Shown piece by piece: positions 35,801 through 43,948 of a DNA stretch of 64,000 nucleotides. Position 1 is the first letter of the stretch. Every line of letters begins with the position of its first letter. The position numbers were made by a program, and so were the translations under genes. A model generated the notes under the pieces. The model had not been told where the DNA came from. It searched no databases and was given only the letters and a program-made list of their open reading frames with translations. Source of the DNA: Bradyrhizobium sp. CCBAU 53421 (GTDB taxonomy: Bacteria; Pseudomonadota; Alphaproteobacteria; Rhizobiales; Xanthobacteraceae). Where the stretch lies: contig NZ_CP030047.1 of assembly GCF_015291625.1 (NCBI RefSeq), positions 1,426,001-1,490,000 on the forward strand, in the 5' to 3' direction.

Positions 35801-36972
35801 CGTTGCGCGCGAGCGACGTGGTGGCACGGCTCGGCGGCGACGAGTTCGTGGTCATCTTGGAGGACACCGCCGAACGTCACGACGTCGAGCGCATCGCCGG
35901 CGATCTCTTGATTTCACTCAGCCAGCCGATGCAGCTCAGCGGGCACGAGTGCCACACCACGGCCTCGATCGGCATCGCGACGTATCCGACCGACGGGTCC
36001 GACGTGCAGACGCTCACCAAGAATGCCGACATGGCAATGTATCTCGCCAAGGAGGACGGCAAGAATGGCTTCCGCTTCTTCTCCAACGAAGTCAGGGCGC
36101 AATCGATCGAGCGGCTGACGATGGAGAGCGCGTTGCGTCGTGCGCTGGAGCGCGACCAGTTCTCGCTCGACTATCAGCCCAAGGTCGATATGGCGAGCGG
36201 TGAGATCAGCGGCGTCGAGGCGCTGCTGCGCTGGACCCATCCCGAGCTCGGCAAGGTCTCGCCGGGGCAGTTCATTCCGCTCGCCGAGGAGATCGGGCTG
36301 ATCGTTCCGATCGGCCGCTGGGTGCTCAAGGAAGCCTGCGCGCAGAACATGGCGTGGCAGCACCGCGGCCTCAAGGCGGTGACGATGGCGGTCAACCTTT
36401 CGCCGCGGCAGTTCGGCGATCCGAACCTGCTCGACGATATCGACGAGGCGCTCGCCGCGAGCGGCATGCCGCCGGCGCTGCTGCAGCTCGAGGTCACCGA
36501 AAGCATGGTGATGCGCAACGTGACGCGCGCCGTCCGCGTGCTCGACGCGATCCAGACCCGCGGCATTCGGCTGGCGATCGACGATTTCGGCACCGGCTAT
36601 TCGTCGATGTCGCTGATGAAGCAGTTCCCGATCGACACCATCAAGATCGATCGCTCCTTCGTGCGCGACCTGCCTGACGATTCCGAGGACGTCGCGATCG
36701 CGCAGGCGATCATCTCGATGGGCAAGGCGCTCGGCATGACCATCGTGGCCGAGGGCGTCGAGACCTCCGAGCAGCAGGAGTTCCTGCGCGCGCATGCCTG
36801 CGACGAGATGCAGGGCTTCCTATTCTCGAGGCCACTGCCGCCGCGCGACCTGGCCGAATTGCTGTCGAAGAGGTCGCCGGTGCGGACGTCACCGCCATTG
36901 CAGCCGTCGCTGGACGACGAGGCGATCGGCGAGGCCGGATCGGATCTAGGGCGGAAACGCGCTGTCGTCTGA
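32806..36972 (+). CDS. Five-GAF diguanylate cyclase/phosphodiesterase (GGDEF-EAL)
   Basis: A 1388-residue soluble c-di-GMP enzyme. Five GAF modules begin near residues 24, 205, 385, 567 and 750, each opened by a heptad such as MFAALSATNEAIMRAKSR and separated by a coiled-coil FDRADEKARADEQKERL linker. The GGDEF motif is intact at 1010-1014 with an inhibitory RxxD (RASD) five residues upstream; EAL is at 1138-1140 with DDFGTGYSS and KIDRSFV retained. Both activities could therefore be real. No TM segment or signal peptide is seen. The ATG at 32806 gives a clean GAF1. Linkers 4 and 5 are nearly identical in DNA, showing recent module duplication. Confidence 0.92.
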   Translation: MFPTRLEGLARGPSGIVQSSIGRTFAALSATNEAILYAKSPEELYGKVCEAAFSSGSFLAATVFLLQPDTGRLIFAAGCGDDVARLRSIRISALANTPEGEGVAGRAFRDQSASVSNDYVNDARSAAWRSGLAAAGVGAAAAMPLVCNGRSVGVFMVTRREVNSLGEEIVALLERMAANVSYALDNFDHEASRKSGERAMRRLNRMFGAISATNEAILRAKTEHDLYQRVCDAAVFSGKSFATVVLLAEPDTHWLEPVAGTGEALDLITQTRFSTNPDNLYGKGICGEAFRTQQPCVEHDIPISAGASQTEAGGGGMMACVALPLTRFGRSIGVLIFFIGNSWAGDEEIIALLAGIAENVSVALDTFGRATEKARADAERERLSRMFAALSATNEAIMRARSRLEMFELVCAAAAHGGGFNSTSILIAKPGDDFLEMMAVAGPTAENARRLNVSRSEARPEGRGVCGRAFRSRRACINNDFLGDVANNPFRDVIDREDARSGAAFPLIVDDEPVGVMLFISAKRNTFSAEFAELLQRLADNVSYSLGSFDRADEKARTEEQKERLRRMFAALSATNEAIMRAKSRSELFDLVCDAAAVGGQFISATIRLVRPGEAFLENVAASGPDRVRAREVQLSADATRPEGQTLTGVAIRTRRPCISNDYLSDFSPESHVYPIVRDSGSKSGAALPLLKNGEAIGALVFLSSEFGTFSPEMMALLQRLAENVSFALANFDRADEKARADEQKERLSRMFAALSATNEAIMRAKSRAELYQLVCEAAATGGKFTSTTIALAQPGSDFLRIVAIAGPAAEGASQVTLSTSEAHPEGRGACGRAFRSGKACIINDYFADTETAAFHERARLDGTQSGASFPLIVSGEVVGVMIFVAIEKDTFTPEFAELLQRLADNLAFALESFDRADEKHKADERIEYLASHDSLTNLPNRETFNEMLRHAISAADRHRRQLAVLFIDLDRFKVINDSLGHDAGDMLLVAIAERLRGSLRASDVVARLGGDEFVVILEDTAERHDVERIAGDLLISLSQPMQLSGHECHTTASIGIATYPTDGSDVQTLTKNADMAMYLAKEDGKNGFRFFSNEVRAQSIERLTMESALRRALERDQFSLDYQPKVDMASGEISGVEALLRWTHPELGKVSPGQFIPLAEEIGLIVPIGRWVLKEACAQNMAWQHRGLKAVTMAVNLSPRQFGDPNLLDDIDEALAASGMPPALLQLEVTESMVMRNVTRAVRVLDAIQTRGIRLAIDDFGTGYSSMSLMKQFPIDTIKIDRSFVRDLPDDSEDVAIAQAIISMGKALGMTIVAEGVETSEQQEFLRAHACDEMQGFLFSRPLPPRDLAELLSKRSPVRTSPPLQPSLDDEAIGEAGSDLGRKRAVV

Positions 36973-37287
36973 CGGCTGCACGGGCAGGTCGCGGACGTCC
37001 GAATCGGTCGATGCGATCAGGCGCGAGAAATCATAGGGCCAGGATGGTGTCGCCTGGCCGGCCAAGGTCTGGCGCAGCGCCACCGACGCCTCGGCAAAGC
37101 TCGCCCCATCGGGCAGGCGGAACCGGCGGCACCAATTCGACGGCAGCGGTTCGGCGGCATCGCGCATCTCGAACGCCGGTCCCCACCACCATGCCGGCGC
37201 CGGCGGCCGTTCCGCTTCGGCAATGGCGCGCCAGCGCGCGAACTCGTCGGCGATGCGGGCAAATTGCAGCTTGGCGGCGGGATGCAT
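36946..37287 (-). CDS. Hypothetical protein overlapping the GGDEF-EAL gene end
   Basis: A 113-residue protein starting MHPAAKLQFARIADEFARW at 37287, rich in Trp and Pro (APAWWWGPAF) with no signal peptide. I recognise no family. The last 27 bases overlap, on the opposite strand, the end of the GGDEF-EAL gene. Codon use fits a real gene, and a longer frame to 37326 exists, but the downstream ATG opens the helical N-terminus more naturally. Confidence 0.6.
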   Translation of the reverse strand: MHPAAKLQFARIADEFARWRAIAEAERPPAPAWWWGPAFEMRDAAEPLPSNWCRRFRLPDGASFAEASVALRQTLAGQATPSWPYDFSRLIASTDSDVRDLPVQPSDDSAFPP

Positions 37288-37344
37288 CGAAGGCCCTTCC
37301 TCAAGGCCGGGATGATAGCATCGCACGGACCTCGCGCAACGCGG

Positions 37345-37584
37345 CTATTGGCGGCCGTGCTGCCAATGCGCCGTGACGTCGGAGCCCGATTTGTTGAGGT
37401 GGACGTGCTGGTCGACATGATCGACCCACGACAGCGGAATGAAATGGTGGTGCTGACCGTCGGGCGAGCTCTGCTTGGTCAGCTTGATCTTGTCGGTGCC
37501 TTCCATGTGGTCGACCTTGCCGACCGTCTTCTTGTCCGACGAGATCACGTCCATATGTTCCCGAATGTCGGCAGCCGTTGTCAT
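37345..37584 (-). CDS. DUF2171 domain protein
   Basis: A 79-residue protein, DIREHMDVISSDKKTVGKVD followed by LTKQSSPDGQHHHFIPLSWVD, which matches the DUF2171 family of small beta-rich proteins common in Rhizobiales, often induced by stress and loosely related to PRC-barrel domains. Start at 37584 after ACGAGGAGATAACGC, a strong ribosome-binding site. No partner can be inferred from the neighbours. Confidence 0.85.
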   Translation of the reverse strand: MTTAADIREHMDVISSDKKTVGKVDHMEGTDKIKLTKQSSPDGQHHHFIPLSWVDHVDQHVHLNKSGSDVTAHWQHGRQ

Positions 37585-37656
37585 GCGTTATCTCCTCGTC
37601 ATGATGATGAGGGGATCAAACGCCTCGCGGACGCGAAGGTTGCTAGCCGCGTCCGG

Positions 37657-38127
37657 CTACTTCTGTTCCACCTCGGTCGCGGTGGCCGGGCCTTCGCCCA
37701 TGATCAGCAGCACAGCGTCCTCGTCCTTGGCGCCGTCCCAATGCACCTGCTTGCCGAAATGGGTGACGAAGCTTCCGGCCGGCATCGCCACGGTGCCGTG
37801 ATCGGGATCGAATTTCGGACCCGAGCCGACCCACCAGGTGCCCTTGAGCACGACGATATAGCGATCGTTCGGATGGAAGTGCGGACGGCTGAAGTGATTG
37901 CCCTTGGTCCATTTGGTGTAGACCATGTAGAAGCCGGGCTTCGAGGGATCCCCGACCACCACGGCATTCTGCGCGCCGCGCGCGTCGACCGGGCTCCAGG
38001 GAATCTGGTCCGGCAGCTTGTAGGTGACGGCGGCCGGATTGAGCTCCGCCGCGGAGCTGACGCTCAGCGTGCAGGCGAGGGCCAGCGGCATCATCAGGTA
38101 TCGCCAGGACCGGTTCGACGCCGTCAT
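37657..38127 (-). CDS. Exported cupin-domain protein
   Basis: A 156-residue single-cupin protein. Signal peptide at residues 1-27 (ending VSSAA), then a beta-barrel with RPHFHPNDRYIVVLKGTWWVG (motif 1, His ligands) and GSFVTHFGKQVHWDG (motif 2, His). It would bind a divalent metal in the periplasm; its reaction is unknown. It is divergent from the DUF1080 protein, 219 bp away. Confidence 0.85.
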   Translation of the reverse strand: MTASNRSWRYLMMPLALACTLSVSSAAELNPAAVTYKLPDQIPWSPVDARGAQNAVVVGDPSKPGFYMVYTKWTKGNHFSRPHFHPNDRYIVVLKGTWWVGSGPKFDPDHGTVAMPAGSFVTHFGKQVHWDGAKDEDAVLLIMGEGPATATEVEQK

Positions 38128-38346
38128 CGTATTCTCCCAAGTCGGTTCGTTCGGGCGACTGCCGCGCCCGTATGCCGCATGATGCTAATCGCTCTCGCTT
38201 CCGCCGGACAAGACGCGCTCGCGCATGTCTGCTCTCAAGATTGCGGCATCGGGCCGTGACACAACGCAGTTGCAATATGAAAAACGCATTTACGCCGCGA
38301 CAGACGATGATAGGTTGCGCGCCAACCAAAAGACGGGAGGATAACC

Positions 38347-38946
38347 TTGAAGAAGCAACTGTCGATCCTGGCGGCGGGACTTGTGATCGGTGCGGCCGCG
38401 CTGCAATTCTCCACCACCGCATCGGGCGATGACGGCTGGGTCACGCTGCTCGACAGCTCCAGGAAGGGCGATTGGGACGAGGTCGGCAAGGCCAATTGGG
38501 CCATGAAGGACGGCGCGCTGGTTGCCGACAAGCTCGACGGCAAGGATCTCTCCTATCTCGTCAGCAAGACCCAATACAAGGATTTCCAGATCAGGGCGGA
38601 GTTCTGGACCGACGAGGACGCCAACAGCGGCGTCTTCATCCGCTGCGAAGGCAACAAGGTGATCGACTCCAAGGTCTGCTACGAGGTCAACATCTTCGAC
38701 AAGCGGCCGGACCCGACCTACGGCACCGGCGCGATCGTCGACGTCGCCAAGGTCGATCCGATGCCGAAGGCGGCGGGCAAGTGGAACGTCTACGAGATCA
38801 CCGCGCAGGGGCCGCATTTCGTCGTGACGCTGAACGGCCAGAAGACCGTCGACGCGCAGGACACCAAGCACGCCAGCGGCTACATCGCGCTCCAATATGG
38901 TTCGGGCGTGGTCAAGTTCCGCAAGGTGCAGATCAAGGCGCTCTGA
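38347..38946 (+). CDS. DUF1080 (3-keto-disaccharide hydrolase-like) exported protein
   Basis: A 199-residue exported protein of the concanavalin-like DUF1080 family. Signal peptide to about residue 27, then WVTLLDSSRKGDW, WAMKDGALVAD, FQIRAEFWTDEDANSGVFIRC and VNIFDKRP, all conserved in the family; some members hydrolyse 3-keto-glucosides. The start is a TTG at 38347, chosen because GACGGGAGG lies 7 bp upstream and no ATG is suitably placed. Followed by a terminator-like hairpin. Confidence 0.85.
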   Translation: MKKQLSILAAGLVIGAAALQFSTTASGDDGWVTLLDSSRKGDWDEVGKANWAMKDGALVADKLDGKDLSYLVSKTQYKDFQIRAEFWTDEDANSGVFIRCEGNKVIDSKVCYEVNIFDKRPDPTYGTGAIVDVAKVDPMPKAAGKWNVYEITAQGPHFVVTLNGQKTVDAQDTKHASGYIALQYGSGVVKFRKVQIKAL

Positions 38947-38962
38947 CGGCGCTGGTTGAGCG

Positions 38963-38989
38963 AAGCCCGGTCGCAGCGCGGCCGGGCTT
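38963..38989 (+). terminator. Intrinsic terminator after the DUF1080 gene
   Basis: AAGCCCGG (38963-38970) pairs with CCGGGCTT (38982-38989), followed by TGTCGTGG; the stem is strong, the T run short. It lies 16 bp after the stop and between convergent genes. Confidence 0.6.
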
Positions 38990-39004
38990 TGTCGTGGCCG
39001 TGCG

Positions 39005-40507
39005 CTAACGGGCGGAGGCTGCCCGACCGTCGTCTTGCGTGCGCAAATGATGGCCGAGCACGAGCCCGGTCAGGCACAACAACAGCCCGAGCGCCGGCGG
39101 CGCGAAAAGCGCTTCCTCCTGGAAGATGCCGTTCACCAGCACGACCATCGTGCCGAACGCAGCGAGCCCCTGGATGAGAATTCCGGACGAGGCGTAGAGG
39201 CGCCAGGCCTTCAGCGCCATCGCAAAGAAGAAGCCGAGCGGCACCACCGCGCCGATCCCCATCTGATAGAGCAGGACGCCCACGGCGCTCTCCACCGCGC
39301 CGTCCATCGTGCCGGCCGCTTGCGCGGCGTTCCAGTCGATCGAGAAGTAGCCTTCGGAGAGATTGCCGCCGACGCCGAGGCCGCGGCCGATCGGGTTCTG
39401 CCGGAATCCGTCCCAACCGCCCATGAAGCCGATCACGTGAAAATCGCCGATCTGCAGTCCGATATGGATGGCCGCGATGGCGTATCCCACGAGCCCGACC
39501 AGCGCGACGGCAAGGGTGATGGTGGCGCCGAACAGCCAGGTTGCCGTCCAGGCCAGGGCTACGAAGATGACCAGGATGAGCGCGCCCTTCACGCTGCAGA
39601 AGATCAGCAGCGGGATCGCGGCCAGCGCCAGCCAGCGATATCCGACCGCGAACAGGAACAGGATGGAGAAGGCGATCCCGTAGCCGAAGCTGATCGGGCT
39701 CATATTCGGTCCGAAGATGCGCAGGATCGACGACAGTCCGAGATCCTCGAACAGCGGGCTGTTGAGGAAGCTGAAGCGGAAGCGGTCGATCAGATCGACC
39801 GGGACGTTGCCGGTCTGGCGCATCTCGGCTTCCCAGGAACCGGAGCGGGTCGCCTTCAGCTCGTCGAAGTGCCAGAACGTGTAGCCGTTGGTAATGGTAA
39901 GCCAGAAATCGCGAAACAGCAGTTCGACATAACCGCAGACGATCAAGAGCACGCCGACGGTCACCAGGAACGGCGTGATGCGAATCTCGAAGGTTGCGGC
40001 GGTCAGCAACGACAGCTGAAACAGGAACAGCGGAAACGCGATGTTGCGCAGATAGACGAGCGCCGCATGCGCGTCCTGCGTGGCGCCGAGCAGGAAATAC
40101 ACGCCGACCACCGCGAGGGTCATCAGCCCCCATGTCATGATACGGTCGATCTCGGGCGAATGCTTGCGCTCGCGCAGCATGTACAGCGCGAGCGTCACCA
40201 GCCACATCACCGCGCAGATCAGGAAATTGTAGCCCTTGACGAAATCCATCTCCTGCTCGGTCGTCATGTAGGACGACAGGATCGAGACGAACAGATTCTG
40301 GAAGAAGATGATGAAGACGGCGATCGACGGCGCGTAGGCCGGCGCCGCGAGCACGATGGCGCAGCCGATCAGGCTCTCGACGACGATCGCAAGCCCCGCG
40401 TTGGCCGCCTGCATGAGCGGCGCGAATGCGATCGAAGCGACGGCGATGCCGAGCGCGGGAACGAGGTCGCCGGCCAACAGCGGCCGCGGGGCTATGTCTG
40501 CTCGCAC
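39005..40507 (-). CDS. O-antigen ligase/Wzy-like polytopic membrane protein
   Basis: A 500-residue integral membrane protein with about 11-12 hydrophobic segments and a large loop before the final helices (NPIGRGLGVGGNLSEGYFSID), a pattern of the Wzy/O-antigen ligase (PF04932-like) group that polymerises or transfers polysaccharide in the periplasm. The GTG at 40507 (start VRADIAPRPLLAG) is preferred; an ATG farther upstream at 40684 would translate the family C repeat. It sits next to a secreted GH5 glycosidase on the same strand, which fits an exopolysaccharide function. Confidence 0.75.
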   Translation of the reverse strand: MRADIAPRPLLAGDLVPALGIAVASIAFAPLMQAANAGLAIVVESLIGCAIVLAAPAYAPSIAVFIIFFQNLFVSILSSYMTTEQEMDFVKGYNFLICAVMWLVTLALYMLRERKHSPEIDRIMTWGLMTLAVVGVYFLLGATQDAHAALVYLRNIAFPLFLFQLSLLTAATFEIRITPFLVTVGVLLIVCGYVELLFRDFWLTITNGYTFWHFDELKATRSGSWEAEMRQTGNVPVDLIDRFRFSFLNSPLFEDLGLSSILRIFGPNMSPISFGYGIAFSILFLFAVGYRWLALAAIPLLIFCSVKGALILVIFVALAWTATWLFGATITLAVALVGLVGYAIAAIHIGLQIGDFHVIGFMGGWDGFRQNPIGRGLGVGGNLSEGYFSIDWNAAQAAGTMDGAVESAVGVLLYQMGIGAVVPLGFFFAMALKAWRLYASSGILIQGLAAFGTMVVLVNGIFQEEALFAPPALGLLLCLTGLVLGHHLRTQDDGRAASAR

Positions 40508-40599
40508 AGGCTCTGACCTAAATGACCGGATGGGTGGCGTGCCACACCCGCATCGTCGATCTAGCCGCGCATTGTGTAAGAACCGGTTAACCAGATCGG

Positions 40600-40701
40600 C
40601 TAAAGCGCGATGAGATTGGGTTGAAACGCCATCGCGCTTTAGCTTGTTGTTTGAGCATGATCTTTTCGGAAAACCGCTTCGCACTTTTCCGGATCATGCT
40701 C
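40600..40701. repeat. Double family C palindromic repeat
   Basis: First hairpin: CTAAAGCGCGATG (40600-40612) with CATCGCGCTTTAG (40630-40642). Second: GAGCATGATC (40653) with GATCATGCTC (ends 40701), enclosing TTTTCGGAAAA and CACTTTTCCGG. The TAG stop of the GH5 gene is formed at the right edge (40701-40703). I recall this sequence as very frequent in Bradyrhizobium intergenic DNA. Confidence 0.8.
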
Positions 40702-41807
40702 TAGCGCGTCCCGAGCAGCGCCTTCAGCACGTCGCGGTCGGCCTTGCCGGTGCCGGCGTCGGCCAGGCCAAAGCCCTGCGATAGTTCCCAATGGGTCCAG
40801 CCCCAGCACTGCTGCCGGGCATAGGCCGTGACGTCGGCCAGCCAGCGCAACCGGCTGTCGCGCGGCGCGCCGGCCTTGAGCACCCCGAACTCATTGATGA
40901 TGATCGGACGTGAATACTGCCGCTGCCAGGCAACCGCCGGCTCGAGCCATTGGTCGATGCCGCGGCCCGGGATGGCGCGGTCGACCATCGCAAGTGCCCT
41001 GGGCTCGTTCAGCGCGGTCAGCTGTTCCCGTAGCTGTTGAACCCTGGGATCGTCCGCGCGGGCCGGATAGGGCAATCCGACGACGTCGTGCAGCGGCTCG
41101 TTCGGATCCCAATGGGCCTGATGGGTGAACACCATCGGATCGTAGAAGTGGATGGCATAGACGACGTTCGGGTCGTCGAGCGGCGTGAAGCCCGGCAGCG
41201 AGTCCGCCCGCTGCCAGTTGACCGGACCCGTGATCAGCGTGGTCTGCGGCAACAATTGGCGAATGAAGCCGGCCAGCTCCCGAACCTCGCCTTGCCATTG
41301 CGCGGCATCGACCTCGGGCTCGTTCAGCAGTTCCGCGAAGACCCGATCGGAGGGATAGCGCTGCATGACCCGCGCGAGCGCGGTCCAGGCGCTCTTCATT
41401 TCGGCCATTGCGCCCGGCGGATCGTCCTTGTGCAGCGCGTTGAAGTACCGCCCCGAATGCAGGTCAATCGACACCGAATAGCCAAGCCCGAGGAGGGTCT
41501 TCAGCGCGGCATCGACGGTTTGCAGGCGGCTGTCGATCTCCGCCTTGGTGGCAAAGCGCGGCATGACGAAGTCGGCTGGCACCGGCAGCCGGATGTGGGT
41601 CAGGCCGGCCTTGCGCAACTCGAGGAGCAGGCCGCGCGGCGGCGCCGCCCGCGGATCGGCGACCCAGCCGTCGGCATTGACGCCGCGTGATAAGGCCTCG
41701 ATCCGGTCAGCCGGAACGCCTTCGATCAGCGTGGGGCAGGCCCGCGCGGCGGCGCAGAGCAGAATGGACGCGCCAACCGCGAGGGCAAGGATCGATCGCC
41801 GCGTCAT
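40701..41807 (-). CDS. Glycoside hydrolase family 5, exported
   Basis: A 368-residue glycosidase. Signal peptide at 1-22 (ending CAAARA), then a TIM barrel with GLTHIRLPVPADF, VSIDLHSG, the acid/base Glu in FAELLNEPEVD (about residue 165) and the nucleophile Glu in RPIIINEFGV (about 307). GH5 enzymes cut beta-glucans, cellulose or mannans; specificity is not readable. It starts at 41807 and lies upstream of the Wzy-like gene on the same strand, so it may trim or edit an exopolysaccharide. Its stop codon is provided by the repeat at 40600-40701. Confidence 0.88.
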   Translation of the reverse strand: MTRRSILALAVGASILLCAAARACPTLIEGVPADRIEALSRGVNADGWVADPRAAPPRGLLLELRKAGLTHIRLPVPADFVMPRFATKAEIDSRLQTVDAALKTLLGLGYSVSIDLHSGRYFNALHKDDPPGAMAEMKSAWTALARVMQRYPSDRVFAELLNEPEVDAAQWQGEVRELAGFIRQLLPQTTLITGPVNWQRADSLPGFTPLDDPNVVYAIHFYDPMVFTHQAHWDPNEPLHDVVGLPYPARADDPRVQQLREQLTALNEPRALAMVDRAIPGRGIDQWLEPAVAWQRQYSRPIIINEFGVLKAGAPRDSRLRWLADVTAYARQQCWGWTHWELSQGFGLADAGTGKADRDVLKALLGTR

Positions 41808-41971
41808 GAACGATCAACGTGCGACGGTTGTCGCGGGAGCGTGACGGGTTGCGGGGCGCTCACGAATATACTGCCTGTTGTGTTCGGGCCGGCAGCGGTC
41901 GCCGGCCGTCGTCCGAAAGATAGCTCGGCCAAGCAACGATGCGGTAAAGACGTAACACGAAAATTTAACTT

Positions 41972-42118
41972 ATGCGCCTTCGCCGACTGTCCACGAGAAT
42001 TACAAACGAAGCGTTTGGTCGCGACCGCGCCGTGCTGGCGCTGCGTCACGATCCGACACTCTCCGCACGACTGAAGCAGGCGCTCGGCAAGGCGATGCCG
42101 TCGTGCGATCAGGATTGA
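41972..42118 (+). CDS. Possible small protein, 48 residues
   Basis: An open frame of 48 codons starting MRLRRLSTRITNEAFGRD and ending MPSCDQD, in the 334-bp gap between the GH5 and DUF5996 genes. It is basic at the N-terminus and helical in pattern (LSARLKQALGKA). There is no clear ribosome-binding site, and the gap otherwise shows only an A/T-rich patch at 41960-41972 that may be the GH5 promoter region. I regard it as a candidate only. Confidence 0.25.
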   Translation: MRLRRLSTRITNEAFGRDRAVLALRHDPTLSARLKQALGKAMPSCDQD

Positions 42119-42141
42119 GCCGCCGGTGCGGCGCGCCGGAG

Positions 42142-43089
42142 CTAGATCCCTCGGACCACGCCCGCCCGGCCCGGTGCGCATTCCAGCGCAGCGCGGTCCC
42201 AGTTCGCGTTGATGGCCGCGGCCTCATAGCTCGATTGCAGGAATTCGAGCAGCGCCTTGTCTGGATCTGCAGCCATCCGCACGGCATCGTAGGGCAGGAT
42301 GAATTCGCCGAGGGCCTCGCTGAAGAACGCAGCATCGGGCCGCACCGGCGTGCTGCGATAGCCCGCGGGCTCCGGATAGGCGTAGGAATAGAATGCGGGA
42401 TAGTCGATCGCGCCGCCGCCCGGCCAGAAGCCGGCGCTGCTGACCTCGTGCGAATAGGCTTCGTGCGCCACCTCGTCGGGCAAATGGGGCACGCCGCCAG
42501 GATGCCGCGGTGCCGTTCTGCCGGAAAACCGCGTCACCGCGAGATCGAAGCTGCCCCAGAAGAAATGCACCGGGCTCGCCTTGCCGAGGAATCCGGTCCG
42601 GAATTGCTTGAACACGCGGTCGCAGTTCACAAGGATCTGGTGAAACCGGCGCACGGCATCGGCGTCGTACGACGCGTGCTGCGTATCCTGCGAAAAGCGG
42701 ATCGGGTCGGCGACCTCGTTCGGTATCTCGTCAATGGCGACGTCGATGCCGAGGTCCTTCAGATTGGTCATAACCGCCGCATAGAAGCTCGCGACCGATT
42801 GACCGGCAAGGGCGAACTGCCGTTCGGTGCCGTCGCTGGTCGAGATGCGTAGCACGTGATCGATCAAATCGAAGTCGATCTGGAACGTGCGGTCGCCGTC
42901 GGGAATCGGTGAGGTCGTCAGCCCGCGCGCCGTGACATAGAGCGTGACGTGCCAAGAGTGATTGAGCCAAGGCGATTTCGTAAGCCGGATCTTGCCCGCG
43001 ATCTGGGTGAAGAGCTGGAGCGTGGCACAGCTGTCGCGCCACGCCGCGGTCGGCAGTTCCGGCCAGCGGGTCTTCTGTGTGATGGTCAT
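42142..43089 (-). CDS. DUF5996 family protein
   Basis: A 315-residue soluble protein, WPELPTAAWRDSCATLQLFTQ followed by GKIRLTKSPWLNHSWHVTLYV and later VHFFWGSFDLAVTRFSGR with HEAYSHEVSSAGFWPGG. This is the DUF5996 family, widespread in bacteria and without known function; conserved His/Asp/Glu positions hint at an enzyme. Start at ATG 43089; the open frame extends upstream without support. It is monocistronic in appearance, 171 bp downstream of the wrbA end. Confidence 0.88.
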   Translation of the reverse strand: MTITQKTRWPELPTAAWRDSCATLQLFTQIAGKIRLTKSPWLNHSWHVTLYVTARGLTTSPIPDGDRTFQIDFDLIDHVLRISTSDGTERQFALAGQSVASFYAAVMTNLKDLGIDVAIDEIPNEVADPIRFSQDTQHASYDADAVRRFHQILVNCDRVFKQFRTGFLGKASPVHFFWGSFDLAVTRFSGRTAPRHPGGVPHLPDEVAHEAYSHEVSSAGFWPGGGAIDYPAFYSYAYPEPAGYRSTPVRPDAAFFSEALGEFILPYDAVRMAADPDKALLEFLQSSYEAAAINANWDRAALECAPGRAGVVRGI

Positions 43090-43260
43090 GACAAATCTCC
43101 GGGCTGCGCTGACAAGGTGCCTTGCGGCATACCACGTAAGTGGTCCCGATGATGTCGGGAACTGGCGCTGCCAAAACAGCGGATAGGGCGGCAATCGTCA
43201 GGGAATGCCGCCCTGTTGCGCAACAATCGGCCGGAAACCCAGCCGGCTTCACCGTGAAGC

Positions 43261-43860
43261 TCAGCCGTGCAATTTCTTGGCGGTCTCCGCGATCGCGCGG
43301 CCCTGGTAGCGCGCGCCGGCGAGTTCGTTCTCGCTCGGCTGACGGCTGCCGTCGCCGCCGGTGATCGTGGTGGCGCCGTAGGGCGCACCGCCGGTGACCT
43401 CGTCGAGTTTCATCTGTCCGGCAAAACCGTAGTTCAGGCCGACCACCGTCAGGCCGAAGTGCAAGAGGTTGGTGATGATCGAGAACAGCGTGGTCTCCTG
43501 GCCGCCATGCTGGGTCGCGCTGGAGGTGAAGGCGCCGCCGACCTTGCCGTTCAGCGCGCCCCTGGCCCAGAGGCCGCCGGCCTGGTCGAGGAAGTTGGCC
43601 ATCTGCGAGGACATGCGGCCGAAACGGGTGCCGGTGCCGACGATGATCGCATCATAATTGGCGAGATCGTCGATCTTGGCGATCGGCGCCGCCTGGTCGA
43701 GCTTGTAGTATGAGGCCTTGGCGACTTCGGCCGGCACCAGCTCGGGCACGCGCTTGATATCGACGGTGGCGCCGGTTTCGCGCGCGCCTTCCGCGACGGC
43801 ATTCGCCATCGCCTCGATGTGACCGTAAGCGGAGTAATAGAGAACGAGAACCTTGGCCAT
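43261..43860 (-). CDS. wrbA: NAD(P)H:quinone oxidoreductase, WrbA type
   Basis: A 199-residue flavodoxin-like FMN protein that reduces quinones by two electrons, protecting against redox cycling. [19 protein letters not shown] is the FMN phosphate loop, [19 protein letters not shown] and [16 protein letters not shown] are the WrbA-specific motifs. Start at 43860 after AAGGAGGCCATC. It follows pirin on the same strand, 88 bp downstream, and the pair is controlled presumably by the divergent LysR gene at 44775; pirin-WrbA-LysR groupings are common in Rhizobiales. Confidence 0.95.
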   Translation of the reverse strand: MAKVLVLYYSAYGHIEAMANAVAEGARETGATVDIKRVPELVPAEVAKASYYKLDQAAPIAKIDDLANYDAIIVGTGTRFGRMSSQMANFLDQAGGLWARGALNGKVGGAFTSSATQHGGQETTLFSIITNLLHFGLTVVGLNYGFAGQMKLDEVTGGAPYGATTITGGDGSRQPSENELAGARYQGRAIAETAKKLHG

Positions 43861-43948
43861 GATGGCCTCCTTTAGGGTTGAGGTAGGGGGAGATGATCTG
43901 GGAGGAGCATGCGCGAACGACTGTCCGCGCATGCAGGGTGTGTGGTGA

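Noticed and set aside
32923..35880. 985-codon open frame on the minus strand
   Set aside because: It is exactly antisense to the five-GAF gene; the high GC3 of that gene removes stops from the opposite strand. The product is low-complexity Arg/Ala/Asp/His sequence with no domain.
33000..36000. CRISPR-like periodic repeat
   Set aside because: The 549-bp periodicity comes from the GAF domain array inside a coding sequence, not from short spaced repeats.
40508..40684. 59-codon N-terminal extension of the Wzy-like protein
   Set aside because: It would translate the family C repeat and has no hydrophobic start; the GTG at 40507 gives a normal N-terminus.
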